Notes: a model not told the origin generated them from the letters alone. Shown: positions 6,699-12,867, counted from the first letter of the stretch. The stretch: 12,867 nucleotides of DNA from Pseudomonadota bacterium (GCA_015486505.1 WFRP01000225.1:1-12867), one strand, 5' to 3'. Translations and numbers: made by a program.

Positions 6699-7722
6699 CC
6701 TGAAACTCCCCGGCAAGTTTTTTCCGCAGAAGTTCACTCTCTGCGGCGGTTGCAGCCGGGCCCAGCAACAGACCCAGCCCTCCGGCCCCGGTCAGCAGCA
6801 GAGTACAGGCCAACCCGAGAAATGAGGCCATCAATGCCACCTCTTTTTCAACTCCGAAGAGGCCGAACAAAACGACATAGGCAACTTCACGAACCCCAAA
6901 GCCCCCGATTGAGAGCGGCAATTTAAAAAGCACATAGATTATCGACCAGACAAAAATATGAACCCTGAACGGCAAATCCACCCCGACCGCCGCCAGCAGA
7001 CACCAACCGCCCAGGCTGCAAACAAAAACCCGAATCAGCATCGTCAGCAAAAGGAGAGGCAAATAATTTTTCCAGAAAAAAAAAGGGGCCGCAATCCGAT
7101 TAATTGAGATTGCAGAGATATTTTTGCCGGTGACCGTCGTCAGAAATCTTTTCAGACAACTTTTAATAAAAAGCAGGCTTCGCGATCTGCGGGTCAGGTA
7201 GCCCAACCCTCCCAAAAGAACCATCCCCAGAGCTGTAAAATAGATAACCCGCATCACGGAACCGGCATCGGCAGCCGCCACCATCAAGGATGACGCCGCC
7301 TGATAGGAGATCATAACCAGGATCAAATCACCGGCAAAAACATAAATTTTCTCAAAAAATACCGCCGCGATCTGTTGCCCGTAAAGCCCGTAAACCCGAA
7401 CTGCCGCCAGGACCCGGTAAATATCACTGCCGATTCCGGCCGGCACAAAATAGCCGACAAACAGCGATGTCCAGTAGATTCGCAGCAGGGTTAAATAACG
7501 GGTTGGAAGTGCGCAGCCCCAACGTAAAACATATTGCCAGCGCAGAGTACAGAGCAGCACCTGCCCCAGATAACCGATCAGAAAAGCGCCGCTCAGCCAA
7601 ACCGGATCAACCCGTTTCAGTAAGTGAAAAAAACGCCCCCAGTCAACTCCGCGCAGAACCAGAAAAAGCAGGGCCAACGTAACGACAAGTTTCCCGACAA
7701 AAAGAACTTTATCAGATTTCAT
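6679..7722 (-). CDS. Polytopic membrane protein, LPG-synthase TM region / AglD-like flippase-domain family
   Basis: A 347-residue integral membrane protein with about seven or eight hydrophobic segments (near 8-24, 42-58, 82-98, 122-140, 158-176, 220-247, 255-292 and 297-321). The conserved FVPAGIGSDIYR (92-103) and LPLSIGGFGVRE (268-279) identify the family that forms the membrane half of MprF lysylphosphatidylglycerol synthase and also includes archaeal AglD and many orphan proteins in polysaccharide loci. MprF's soluble aminoacyl-transferase domain is absent, so it probably handles a lipid or lipid-linked sugar rather than making lysyl-PG. It starts at ATG 7720-7722 inside the end of the methyltransferase gene (11-bp overlap), consistent with translational coupling. 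A run of nine T residues in the coding strand (7076-7084) encodes part of an APFFFWK stretch and could slip. Confidence 0.88.
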   Translation of the reverse strand: MKSDKVLFVGKLVVTLALLFLVLRGVDWGRFFHLLKRVDPVWLSGAFLIGYLGQVLLCTLRWQYVLRWGCALPTRYLTLLRIYWTSLFVGYFVPAGIGSDIYRVLAAVRVYGLYGQQIAAVFFEKIYVFAGDLILVMISYQAASSLMVAAADAGSVMRVIYFTALGMVLLGGLGYLTRRSRSLLFIKSCLKRFLTTVTGKNISAISINRIAAPFFFWKNYLPLLLLTMLIRVFVCSLGGWCLLAAVGVDLPFRVHIFVWSIIYVLFKLPLSIGGFGVREVAYVVLFGLFGVEKEVALMASFLGLACTLLLTGAGGLGLLLGPAATAAESELLRKKLAGEFQDEFHQD

Positions 7723-8506
7723 TTCTCAAGCCGGGTTTGCGATAAAAAGCAATATAATTCCAGGCCAGGTGCCGCAGCAGCCAGCGGCCGACTGCGGATT
7801 TCTGCAAGCTCCGGAGCCTAGAATAACGGTCAATCCAGGGGAAATTAAACATCCCGAAAAATGCGACCCGCTCCAGGCCGCGGGCCCGGGCCTGACGGTC
7901 AAGCGCTGCCGCACTGCAGATCGGCTCCGCCCGGTCAAGATTAATCATTCCTCCCGTCCAGATGCCGCTGCGTCCCAAATTGATAATCGTCTGGCGCCAG
8001 CCATCTTCGCCGAAATGCCAGGGCCAGCGCAAAATCCGGGAGATAACGGCCAGAATCACAAACAGGCTGAGACGGTTTGAGTTGGAGAGGACCAAAATAC
8101 CGCCCGGAGCCAGGAGTTCCACCACGCGGGACAGGTAAAGACGCCGATTTTCAATATATTCCAACAGGCCAAAGGCAGTAATCAAATCAAACTGATTTTC
8201 CGAAAAAGGCAACTCCTTCTCATCACCCCGGGCAAAATGAACCCGAGCGTCCCGCCGCCGGGCCCGGCTCAACATATTCTCGGAGATATCGACTCCATAG
8301 GCATCAAAACCACAATCAGCCAGCAGCGAGCAGAGATATCCCGGGCCGCAGCCGAGATCGAGGCTGCGGCCCGGAGTCGGGATTAGCTCTTTAAGCTGAC
8401 GCAAAACAAAATGAGAACGCTTACTCCAATGACTTTGACGGTCAAGCGCAAAGCCCTCCCAGACAAAAGCCTCCTGCTGCCAAAAATTTTTATTCTCCAC
8501 AATCAC
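7712..8506 (-). CDS. Class I SAM-dependent methyltransferase (Methyltransf_11 type)
   Basis: A 264-residue methyltransferase with textbook motifs: SLDLGCGPGYLCSLLA (48-63), AYGVDISENML (69-79), GDEKELPFSENQFDLI (94-109) and LLAPGGILVLSNSN, followed by a hydrophobic stretch (SLFVILAVISRIL) that may form a membrane-contacting helix. The start is GTG 8504-8506 with AGGA five bases upstream. It follows the ATP-grasp gene after a 12-bp gap and overlaps the membrane-protein gene by 11 bp, so it is an internal operon gene. Its acceptor is probably a sugar or a lipid-linked intermediate of the locus, but the sequence does not identify it. Motif I is encoded within a perfect 13-bp hairpin (8341-8374). 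Confidence 0.88.
   Translation of the reverse strand: MIVENKNFWQQEAFVWEGFALDRQSHWSKRSHFVLRQLKELIPTPGRSLDLGCGPGYLCSLLADCGFDAYGVDISENMLSRARRRDARVHFARGDEKELPFSENQFDLITAFGLLEYIENRRLYLSRVVELLAPGGILVLSNSNRLSLFVILAVISRILRWPWHFGEDGWRQTIINLGRSGIWTGGMINLDRAEPICSAAALDRQARARGLERVAFFGMFNFPWIDRYSRLRSLQKSAVGRWLLRHLAWNYIAFYRKPGLRNEI
8341..8374. repeat. Perfect 13-bp GC hairpin within methyltransferase motif I
   Basis: CCGGGCCGCAGCC (8341-8353) is the exact reverse complement of GGCTGCGGCCCGG (8362-8374), with an 8-base loop. It falls on codons for the GRSLDLGCGPG region. It may simply follow from GC-rich Gly/Pro/Arg codons, but the stem is very stable. Confidence 0.55.
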
Positions 8507-8518
8507 CTGTTTCCTGTT

Positions 8519-9700
8519 TTAAACAATTTCAATTTGCACTTCGGCCAGAGCCTGCCGGCACACAGCTTCCGCCGCATCCACCGTATCGGCTACGCTCAAA
8601 AGATCACCTATACGATCAGGACCGGTTTTAAATGCGCTAACCTGATCTCCGGCTTTAACATCGAATCTTACGCCAACCAGTCCTGAAGGGGGCTGCCAGC
8701 CCGGATTCAGACCTATCCGTTTAAGCTCCCCGCTGTCCTTGGCGCAGAGCAAATGACCGGCGGCCGCCTGCCGGTATCGACTTTCAAGCCGCGGCATTCG
8801 CCCCAAAGCAATATCCAGAGCAACATCGTAAAGATTCAAACCATAGCAGAGGTCGATAATCTCCGGAATTCCGGTGGCCCCGACCCGGGCGCCGAACTCC
8901 AGAACATAAACCCGGTCGCCGTCATAAATCAGATCGGCATTACATACCGCGTTAGCCAAAGCCAGCGCGGTTGCGGCCCGCTGACAAACATTCGCTGCTT
9001 GCGAAACAACTTCCGCGGGCAGAGACAGCGGACAGGAATGACCAATCGGCACCGAAATCGGCGGCGCCGTCACAGTATCATTATGACAGATAATTTTCTC
9101 GACAACCCCATCAAGAACAATGGCCTGGGCGCCAAACTCGATCCCGGTCAGATATGATTCAACCAGAACATAATCAGTTTTTGCAACGCTAAAAGCCGCC
9201 GCCAAAGCCGCCGCCAACCCGTCAGGACCGTCAACCTTGCTGATCCCCCGCGAGCCGGAACTGTCCGGCGCTTTGACCATGACCGGCAACCCCAGACTTG
9301 CCACCGCCTGCCGGGCACCATCCAGATCCGTCACCGCAATACTTGTCGCCGATGCCACCTTATGCTGTTTAAAAAGTTTCTGCATCAGACCCTTGTCAGC
9401 CGCCGCCCGGGCCCCGGCCCAGGAGACGCCCGGCAGGCCCAGAGAGTCACAAATATAACCCAGAGCCGGAACCGCGACATCAGTTCCGGCCGTAACTACT
9501 CCGGTAATCCCATGCGCCCGGGCGCGCCGGCAAAGCTCCAGATAATCCCGGGTATCAACAATCCAACAGTCATGCGCATAGCGCATACCGGGATCAGAGG
9601 CACTCCAGGAGGCCGCAAAAACCCGCAGCCCCCGTTCAACCGCACTTTTTATAAGCGGAATCTGATAAATACCGGCCCCCAGAACCAGAATATTATCCAT
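8519..9700 (-). CDS. ATP-grasp ligase, carbamoyl-phosphate-synthase-like
   Basis: A 393-residue ATP-grasp enzyme. Residues 1-95 form the pre-ATP-grasp domain (NILVLGAGIYQIPLI at 3-17). The ATP-binding part shows DKGLMQKLF (102-110), VKAPDSSGSRGISKV (142-156) as the glycine-rich lid, VESYLTGIEFG (180-190) as the nucleotide-contact strand, and CNADLIYDGDRVYVLEFGAR (253-272) with the metal-binding acidic and Arg positions. The C-terminal 90 residues form a small extra domain. Enzymes of this kind join a carboxylate to an amine or thiol through an acyl phosphate. In a polysaccharide operon it could attach an amino acid or other acyl group to an amino sugar; that is inference. The ATG (9698-9700) overlaps the end of the glycosyltransferase gene by 8 bp and AGGGA lies upstream. 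The donor and acceptor are unknown. Confidence 0.87.
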   Translation of the reverse strand: MDNILVLGAGIYQIPLIKSAVERGLRVFAASWSASDPGMRYAHDCWIVDTRDYLELCRRARAHGITGVVTAGTDVAVPALGYICDSLGLPGVSWAGARAAADKGLMQKLFKQHKVASATSIAVTDLDGARQAVASLGLPVMVKAPDSSGSRGISKVDGPDGLAAALAAAFSVAKTDYVLVESYLTGIEFGAQAIVLDGVVEKIICHNDTVTAPPISVPIGHSCPLSLPAEVVSQAANVCQRAATALALANAVCNADLIYDGDRVYVLEFGARVGATGIPEIIDLCYGLNLYDVALDIALGRMPRLESRYRQAAAGHLLCAKDSGELKRIGLNPGWQPPSGLVGVRFDVKAGDQVSAFKTGPDRIGDLLSVADTVDAAEAVCRQALAEVQIEIV

Positions 9701-10652
9701 CAGACTTATCCCTGATAATATACAAAGGCTTTTTATTTACTTCCCGCAAAATGCGCACCAGATATTCACCGATAACCCCCAGAGAAAGCAGAATGGCCCC
9801 GGAGAAAAAACTTATGAGAAGAATTAAAGTTGTCCAGCCCGGAACCAGGTTTGAGCTGATAAAATACTTGCAGAGATAATAGATGATTAAAAAAACATTT
9901 ACAAGCGATATAAGCGCCCCGCTCAACGTAACCAGACGCAACGGCAACATAGTAACATTACAAACATTATCCAACGCCAGACGGAACTGCTTGCGCAAAG
10001 TATAATTGGAAACTCCGGCATATCGGGGCGCATGCTCAACCTCCAGGCTTTTAACCTTACGGGTGCAGTTGAATAGAATCGCCACCAGTGACGGGTTGGA
10101 GCTGGGCCGCAGAGCCATCTGTTGAGCCAGCTTTTTCCGCATAACCCTGAACCCTGAGGTCGCCACCCCCTCGGGCAGGTTAAATACTCTGCGGTTGATT
10201 TTTCGCAACAGCCGCGAACCCAGATTCCGATATTTTTTATGATATTTCTGTTTGAATACGCCAAAAACACAGTCAAGTTCCGCATCTTCAAGCAGGGCTC
10301 CAACCAGTTTTCCTATCTGGTCCGGTCGATGCTGAAGATCATCATCCAGCGTCACCACAACCTCATTGACGACCAGAGAAAGCCCGCACAGGGTCGCGGC
10401 ATGCTGACCGCTGTTAGTCATTAAACGAAAGGGTTTGAGCATCGGATAAACCGTTTTCAAATCCTGTAAAACCTGCCAGGAGTCATCCGGAGAATCATCA
10501 TCGACGGCGATAATCTCGTATTCAGCTGCAAGTTCATCCAGGTTTGCCTTTAGCCGGCGCAGCAGTTCTGGCAGACAGCCGGCCGAGTTATAAACCGGGA
10601 TTACAACTGAAACTGATGGTTTTATTAAACTGTTTTGCAATTTATTACTCAT
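9693..10652 (-). CDS. Polyprenyl-phosphate glycosyltransferase, GT2 family (ArnC/GtrB/DPM1-like)
   Basis: A 319-residue GT2 enzyme with the ArnC/GtrB architecture. The nucleotide-sugar domain carries VSVVIPVYN (14-22), DDDSPDDSW (51-59), SGQHAATLCGL (81-91), where ArnC has a similar GQHS stretch, and the metal-binding TLDDDLQHRPD (101-111). Two C-terminal membrane segments (about 238-262 and 275-297) are followed by the diagnostic GVIGEYLVRILREVNKKPLYI (292-312). Such enzymes move one sugar from a nucleotide donor to undecaprenyl phosphate on the cytoplasmic face. With a WecE-type aminotransferase in the locus, a 4-amino-6-deoxy sugar is a reasonable but unproven donor. ATG 10650-10652 has only a weak GGA upstream; a TTG four codons later is an alternative. 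It is preceded by the small beta-rich gene after a 29-bp gap and is translationally linked to the ATP-grasp gene. Confidence 0.92.
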   Translation of the reverse strand: MSNKLQNSLIKPSVSVVIPVYNSAGCLPELLRRLKANLDELAAEYEIIAVDDDSPDDSWQVLQDLKTVYPMLKPFRLMTNSGQHAATLCGLSLVVNEVVVTLDDDLQHRPDQIGKLVGALLEDAELDCVFGVFKQKYHKKYRNLGSRLLRKINRRVFNLPEGVATSGFRVMRKKLAQQMALRPSSNPSLVAILFNCTRKVKSLEVEHAPRYAGVSNYTLRKQFRLALDNVCNVTMLPLRLVTLSGALISLVNVFLIIYYLCKYFISSNLVPGWTTLILLISFFSGAILLSLGVIGEYLVRILREVNKKPLYIIRDKSDG

Positions 10653-10673
10653 TCCGACAGTAGTTTTGCAATT
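10632..10673. repeat. 11-bp direct repeat around the glycosyltransferase start
   Basis: GTTTTGCAATT occurs at 10632-10642 and again at 10663-10673, a 31-bp spacing, on either side of the glycosyltransferase start codon. It may be a small duplication or a site bound by a regulator; no further copies were noticed nearby. Confidence 0.35.
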
Positions 10674-10681
10674 CTTTGCGA

Positions 10682-11248
10682 CTATTTAACTCGAAGTAAT
10701 TCCACCGAATACAGTTTGACGATACCCCGCCCGAAACTATGAACCCGAAATTCGAACGGTCCTGAACCATCTTTTGCAACCTTAAAATTAAGTTCATAAA
10801 ACTGGCGTCCCCGCCCCAATTTTTTAAGTTGACGATGAGCATAAACTCTCTCTTTGTCAACATAAACATCGAGGCTCCCGGCAGTTATTCCGTCCGGCTC
10901 TTCAATTTCAATTTCATAAATGACCCGGTAAGAGCCTTTCTCCAGTTTGAGATAGGGCCCGTAAGCCAGACAACCCTGCTCTCCCGGCCGAGCTTCAAGC
11001 ACCCTGCCGGAATCAGCCATTGTTCCGATCGCATGCCAATAATGCCCAATCGCAGATGCCGGAATTTTGATTACTAATGCGGGGATAAAAACCGCAACCC
11101 AAACAGGCCTTTTCGGTCCGCACCCAGGAGCACTTCCGCTGGTCGCACCCAGGGGCACTCCCGATGGTCGCACCCAGGGGCACTCCCGATGGTCGCACCC
11201 AGGGGCACTCCCGATGGTCGCACCCAGGGGCACTCCCGATGGTCGCAA
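10682..11248 (-). CDS. Small beta-rich protein of unknown function; N-terminus uncertain and possibly truncated
   Basis: The reliable part runs from about 11110 down to the TAG at 10682. It reads as one beta-sandwich: HAIGTMADSGRVLEARPG, then CLAYGPYLKLEKGSYRVIYE, DVYVDKERVYA, FYELNFKVAKD and FEFRVHSFGRGIVKLYSVE. The YGPY...L..G.Y.V pattern is one I associate with accessory beta domains attached to glycosyltransferases and other surface-glycan enzymes, so this may be the remnant of a longer protein. The frame stays open to a TTG at 11248, but the first 40 or so residues are encoded by the 25-bp tandem repeat read in three successive frames (RPSGVPLGA, TIGSAPGC, DHRECPWV), which is not normal coding sequence. 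The first in-frame ATG (11018-11020) has no good Shine-Dalgarno site. A KR-then-hydrophobic stretch (PVWVAVFIPALVIKIPASA) before it could be a signal peptide. It is the first gene of the minus-strand operon. No function is assigned. Confidence 0.55.
   Translation of the reverse strand: MRPSGVPLGATIGSAPGCDHRECPWVRPSGVPLGATSGSAPGCGPKRPVWVAVFIPALVIKIPASAIGHYWHAIGTMADSGRVLEARPGEQGCLAYGPYLKLEKGSYRVIYEIEIEEPDGITAGSLDVYVDKERVYAHRQLKKLGRGRQFYELNFKVAKDGSGPFEFRVHSFGRGIVKLYSVELLRVK
11079..11099. repeat. Copy B of the GCGG-N9-CCGCAACC repeat
   Basis: GCGG (11079-11082), nine bases, then CCGCAACC (11092-11099). It shares the longer leader TACTAATGCGG with copy C 249 bp away, and the two copies bracket the 25-bp tandem array. 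It lies within the apparent 5' coding end of the gene at 10682-11248, which adds doubt about where that gene really starts. Confidence 0.5.
11115..11247. repeat. 25-bp tandem repeat array, five copies
   Basis: The unit begins GGTCGCACCC and ends ACTCCCGAT. Four identical copies occupy 11141-11165, 11166-11190, 11191-11215 and 11216-11240. A degenerate 26-bp copy precedes them (11115-11140) and a partial GGTCGCA follows (11241-11247). Units are contiguous with no spacers. Identity across four copies points to recent expansion or homogenisation. The unit length is not a multiple of three, and all the frames I checked are open. Confidence 0.95.
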
Positions 11249-11327
11249 ATAAGTACTCTTATCAGAACATTTTCTGATTATTAAATCTTGTTTTTTGGTG
11301 CAGAAAATTAACCTGTAAGGTACTAAT

Positions 11328-11348
11328 GCGGTAACAGATCCCGCAACC
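11328..11348. repeat. Copy C of the GCGG-N9-CCGCAACC repeat
   Basis: GCGG (11328-11331), nine bases, then CCGCAACC (11341-11348). The middle nonamer TAACAGATC resembles GAACAAATC of copy A, so A and C share most of their core, whereas B shares its leader with C. Confidence 0.5.
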
Positions 11349-11442
11349 CGAATGGAGCCTTGCGACCCGCAACCGAATGATTGCGCTGAATTTTACCAGG
11401 CAGGACTTCAACCAACAAAACAAATACCAGTAAAATGAAGCT

Positions 11443-11462
11443 AACTCCAGTTTTCTGGAGTT
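11443..11462. repeat. Perfect 8-bp hairpin, possible left-end structure of the IS91 element
   Basis: AACTCCAG (11443-11450), TTTT loop, CTGGAGTT (11455-11462). IS91-family elements lack terminal inverted repeats but have subterminal hairpins at their ends, and this one lies 155 bp before the first gene of the remnant. Assignment as the terminus is a guess. Confidence 0.4.
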
Positions 11463-11617
11463 GAACAGAACCGCTGACGCGGAGTCCACAGTAACCAAAT
11501 CCTTCCCAAATTAGTATTTCATTTCTGTTTGCCAAAACTATGCTGCACAGTTTAGAGATACCTTCAGGACAATCATTTCTATTGCCCAGTCAATTTTGAC
11601 TTATGGAGGTATGCATT

Positions 11618-12493
11618 ATGAGTAGACAGTATCAGAACAATTTTGAGAATTATCTCATCGTTCAACGTGTAGCGGAAAAAACCAAAAAATCTTATTTGCA
11701 GGCAGTTCATGAGCTGGAAGCCTTCCAGAACCAACCTGCCGACAAACTGAATAACGAACAAATTCAAGAGTACCTGATTTACTGTATTCAGGAAAAAGAG
11801 TTGGCCTGGTCAAGCTGCAATGTTCTGTTTTGCGCTCTAAAGAAGTATTATTCCGGCTATCTTGGTCGCGATGAGTCCAAATTATCTATTCCACCCCGTC
11901 CCCGCTCCCGACAATTGCCGATGCTGTTAAGCCCAGATGAAGTAAAATCCATCCTGCTGGCCACTGGCAATCTTAAGCACAAATCATTGCTGGCTCTTAT
12001 CTACGGTTCCGGTTTACGAGTTAGTGAGGCGGTAAACCTTGACCCGCACCATGAAGAGCAACATAAAGTTATGGGAGCAATAGAGGCTTGTCGAACAGCT
12101 CGACTTGGCGGTCATATGGACGTTTGCGATAATTGCGGCGCAACCCAAAACAGCTACAACTCCTGTCGCAACCGTCATTGTCCAAAATGCCAGACTATGA
12201 CAAAAGAAGATTGGCTGGCCAGCCGCAAGCGGGAGTTGCTCCCCTGCGGCTATTTTCATCTTGTCTTCACTCTTCCCCATATTCTGAATCCATTGATTCT
12301 TAGTAACCGCAAAGAGCTGCTCAACCTTTTGTTTTTATCAGTCAACAGCACTTTGAAAACTTTTGCCGCCGATCCGCAGTGGCATCTTGAAGAAGTGCCG
12401 GGAATTTTAACCCTTCTGCATACCTGGAGCCAGACCCTGATAGACCATTTTCATCTGCACTGCCTGATACCGGCCGGAGCTCTAAAAAAATGA
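11618..12493 (+). pseudogene. Tyrosine recombinase N-terminus fused in frame to the IS91 transposase zinc/HUH region
   Basis: 291 residues from ATG 11618, chosen over ATG 11603 because GGAGG lies eight bases upstream. Residues 1-141 match a XerC/D-like phage integrase: the SAM-like N-terminal domain, then LSPDEVKSILLA (104-115) and LLALIYGSGLRVSEAVNL (124-141) with the first catalytic Arg134. The His-x-x-Arg and Tyr boxes that should follow are absent. From about residue 143 the sequence is IS91 transposase: CRTARLGGH (158-166), a Cys-rich zinc domain (C170, C173, C183, C188, C191) with NSCRNRHCPKCQ, then YFHLVFTLPH (212-221), LLHTWSQTL (266-274) and the HUH motif in HFHLHC (277-282). It then stops at TGA 12491-12493, well short of the catalytic Tyr region. 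The reading frame is open, but it looks like a deletion fusion rather than a working enzyme. Confidence 0.8.
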
Positions 12494-12867
12494 CTCTTTC
12501 AGCATATGAGTTTATTCGCCGTTTTTTACTGCACGTTCTACCGTTCAGGTTTATGAAAATCAGATATTATGGGTTTTTAGCCAATAAAAATCGGCGAAAA
12601 TCAGTTCTGCTGATTCGCAGGTTGATCGGCATTGCGGTAGAGGTTGAACCTCTCTTTAAAGAGACTTTGCAGGAAAAAGTTCTGCGCATAACCGGCAAAG
12701 ATATTTCCATCTGTCGCAAATGCGGACAAGGACGAATGGTTTGCAAAGAGATTCTTCTCCCTGACAGCAGCAAAAAACACTGCTGGTCGAGTACTATTTT
12801 TACGAAAATTCTCAACAACACTACAGTTGCGTCCTTTTTCAGTCAAAAAACTGCTGAACAGCAAAGA
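12490..12867 (+). pseudogene. C-terminal fragment of the IS91-family transposase, continues past the window
   Basis: The frame opens at ATG 12490-12492, overlapping the TGA of the previous frame (ATGA), and is open for 126 codons to the last base. MTLSAYEFIRRFLLHVLP, then RFMKIRYYGFLANKNRRKS is the conserved C-terminal part of IS91 transposases, which ends in a Cys pair region (ICRKCGQGRM). In intact proteins well over 100 residues, including the Tyr motif of the YLxRYT type, lie between the HLHC motif and this segment; here they are missing. The join falls at a run of seven A (12484-12490). There is no independent Shine-Dalgarno site, so it is probably not translated well by itself. Confidence 0.78.

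Larger units (their letters stand above)
11249..11617. other. Gene-free interval between the polysaccharide operon and the IS91 remnant
   Basis: I see no credible gene here; the minus-strand ORFs at 11262-11535 have no Shine-Dalgarno site or recognisable product. It holds a perfect 7-bp inverted repeat ATCAGAA-catt-TTCTGAT (11261-11278), an AT-rich stretch (11249-11312) that could carry the minus-strand operon promoter although no convincing -35/-10 pair stands out, copy C of the dispersed repeat (11328-11348), a short direct repeat CCCGCAACC(C)GAATG(G)A near 11340 and 11366, and a perfect 8-bp hairpin (11443-11462). Confidence 0.6.
11443..12867 (+). mobile_element. IS91-family insertion sequence remnant, internally deleted, right end outside the window
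   Basis: Two open frames represent an IS91-like element that carries an upstream tyrosine recombinase gene and an HUH transposase gene. Two internal deletions have joined recombinase N-terminus to transposase middle, and transposase middle to transposase C-terminus. The left boundary is uncertain (the hairpin at 11443 is a candidate) and the element runs past base 12867. Both catalytic functions appear lost, so it would not move by itself. Confidence 0.75.

Noticed and set aside
10645..10869. Minus-strand ORF of 74 codons
   Set aside because: It lies in another frame of the better-supported gene at 10682-11248 and has no family resemblance.
11115..11247. CRISPR array
   Set aside because: The 25-bp units are directly contiguous with no spacers, and no cas genes are present.
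11067..11252. Plus-strand ORF of 61-82 codons across the tandem array
   Set aside because: It exists only because the repeat unit lacks stop codons in the frames it is read in; there is no Shine-Dalgarno site or recognisable product.
11261..11278. Rho-independent terminator at ATCAGAA-catt-TTCTGAT
   Set aside because: The stem is short and AT-rich, and no gene ends just before it on either strand; only a short inverted repeat can be claimed.
11262..11535. Two minus-strand ORFs upstream of the IS91 remnant
   Set aside because: Cys/Leu-rich, overlapping each other in different frames, across repeats and hairpins, without start signals.
12484..12493. Programmed -1 frameshift (A AAA AAA followed by TGA) joining the two transposase frames
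   Set aside because: The heptamer is in the right phase, but the segment that should lie between the HUH motif and the C-terminal motif is missing altogether, so a deletion scar explains the frame change better. IS91 transposases are normally a single frame.
1..12867. tRNA, rRNA or riboswitch
   Set aside because: No tRNA-like GTTCRA-N-Y segment with a matching acceptor stem, rRNA-like tract or known riboswitch core was recognised by eye; a covariance-model search was not possible here.

Overview
The window looks like part of a surface-polysaccharide (O-antigen, capsule or exopolysaccharide) locus from a Gram-negative bacterium. It is flanked by secreted-protein coding sequence on the left and insertion-sequence debris on the right. 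No taxonomic marker gene is present. Moderate GC, frequent TTG and GTG starts with good Shine-Dalgarno sites, a WecE-type aminotransferase close to the enterobacterial enzyme, and an IS91-type element would fit a Desulfobacterota (deltaproteobacterial) or other proteobacterial genome, but that is inference.

Layout. Bases 2-841 hold the 3' end of a large secreted protein (Fn3/Ig-like strand region, then a LamG-like sandwich), closed by a strong GC hairpin at 886-920. Next is wecE (945-2111, minus), which makes the amino sugar dTDP-Fuc4N. A 309-bp gap then holds a plausible sigma70 promoter and a 173-bp MITE-like element with GTAA-type inverted ends. Three mixed-orientation accessory genes follow: a methyltransferase (2421-3164, plus), a PaaK/CapK-like adenylate-forming enzyme (3161-4504, minus) and a CapA-family metallophosphatase (4559-5683, plus). 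From 11.2 kb down to 5.65 kb runs a tightly packed minus-strand operon: small beta-rich protein -> ArnC/GtrB-like polyprenyl-phosphate glycosyltransferase -> ATP-grasp ligase -> class I methyltransferase -> LPG-synthase/AglD-like membrane protein -> sulfotransferase. Three of its junctions overlap by 8-20 bp, which suggests translational coupling.

How the genes fit together. WecE would supply a 4-amino-4,6-dideoxy sugar. The ArnC/GtrB-like enzyme would load a sugar onto a lipid carrier, and the multi-TM protein may help handle the lipid-linked product. The ATP-grasp enzyme, two methyltransferases, the sulfotransferase, the CapK-like enzyme and the CapA-like enzyme look like decoration or tailoring steps. 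No Wzx/Wzy or ABC exporter is visible, so this is part of a larger locus. The glycan and exact reactions cannot be read from sequence alone.

The right end is unstable DNA. A perfect 25-bp tandem repeat (four identical copies plus one degenerate) sits at the 5' end of the operon, across the apparent N-terminus of its first gene. Around it are copies of a small dispersed repeat with core GCGG-N9-CCGCAACC; another copy lies at 849-869. Beyond it is an IS91-family remnant in which a tyrosine-recombinase N-terminus is fused in frame to an HUH transposase. The transposase has lost its central region, including the catalytic Tyr motif.

Most worth a second look: the MITE-like element, the 25-bp array with the apparently decapitated gene, the doubly deleted IS91 fusion, a 20-bp-stem hairpin inside the sulfotransferase gene, and the ATP-grasp/sulfotransferase tailoring operon. 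I see no CRISPR array, tRNA, rRNA or recognised defence system.
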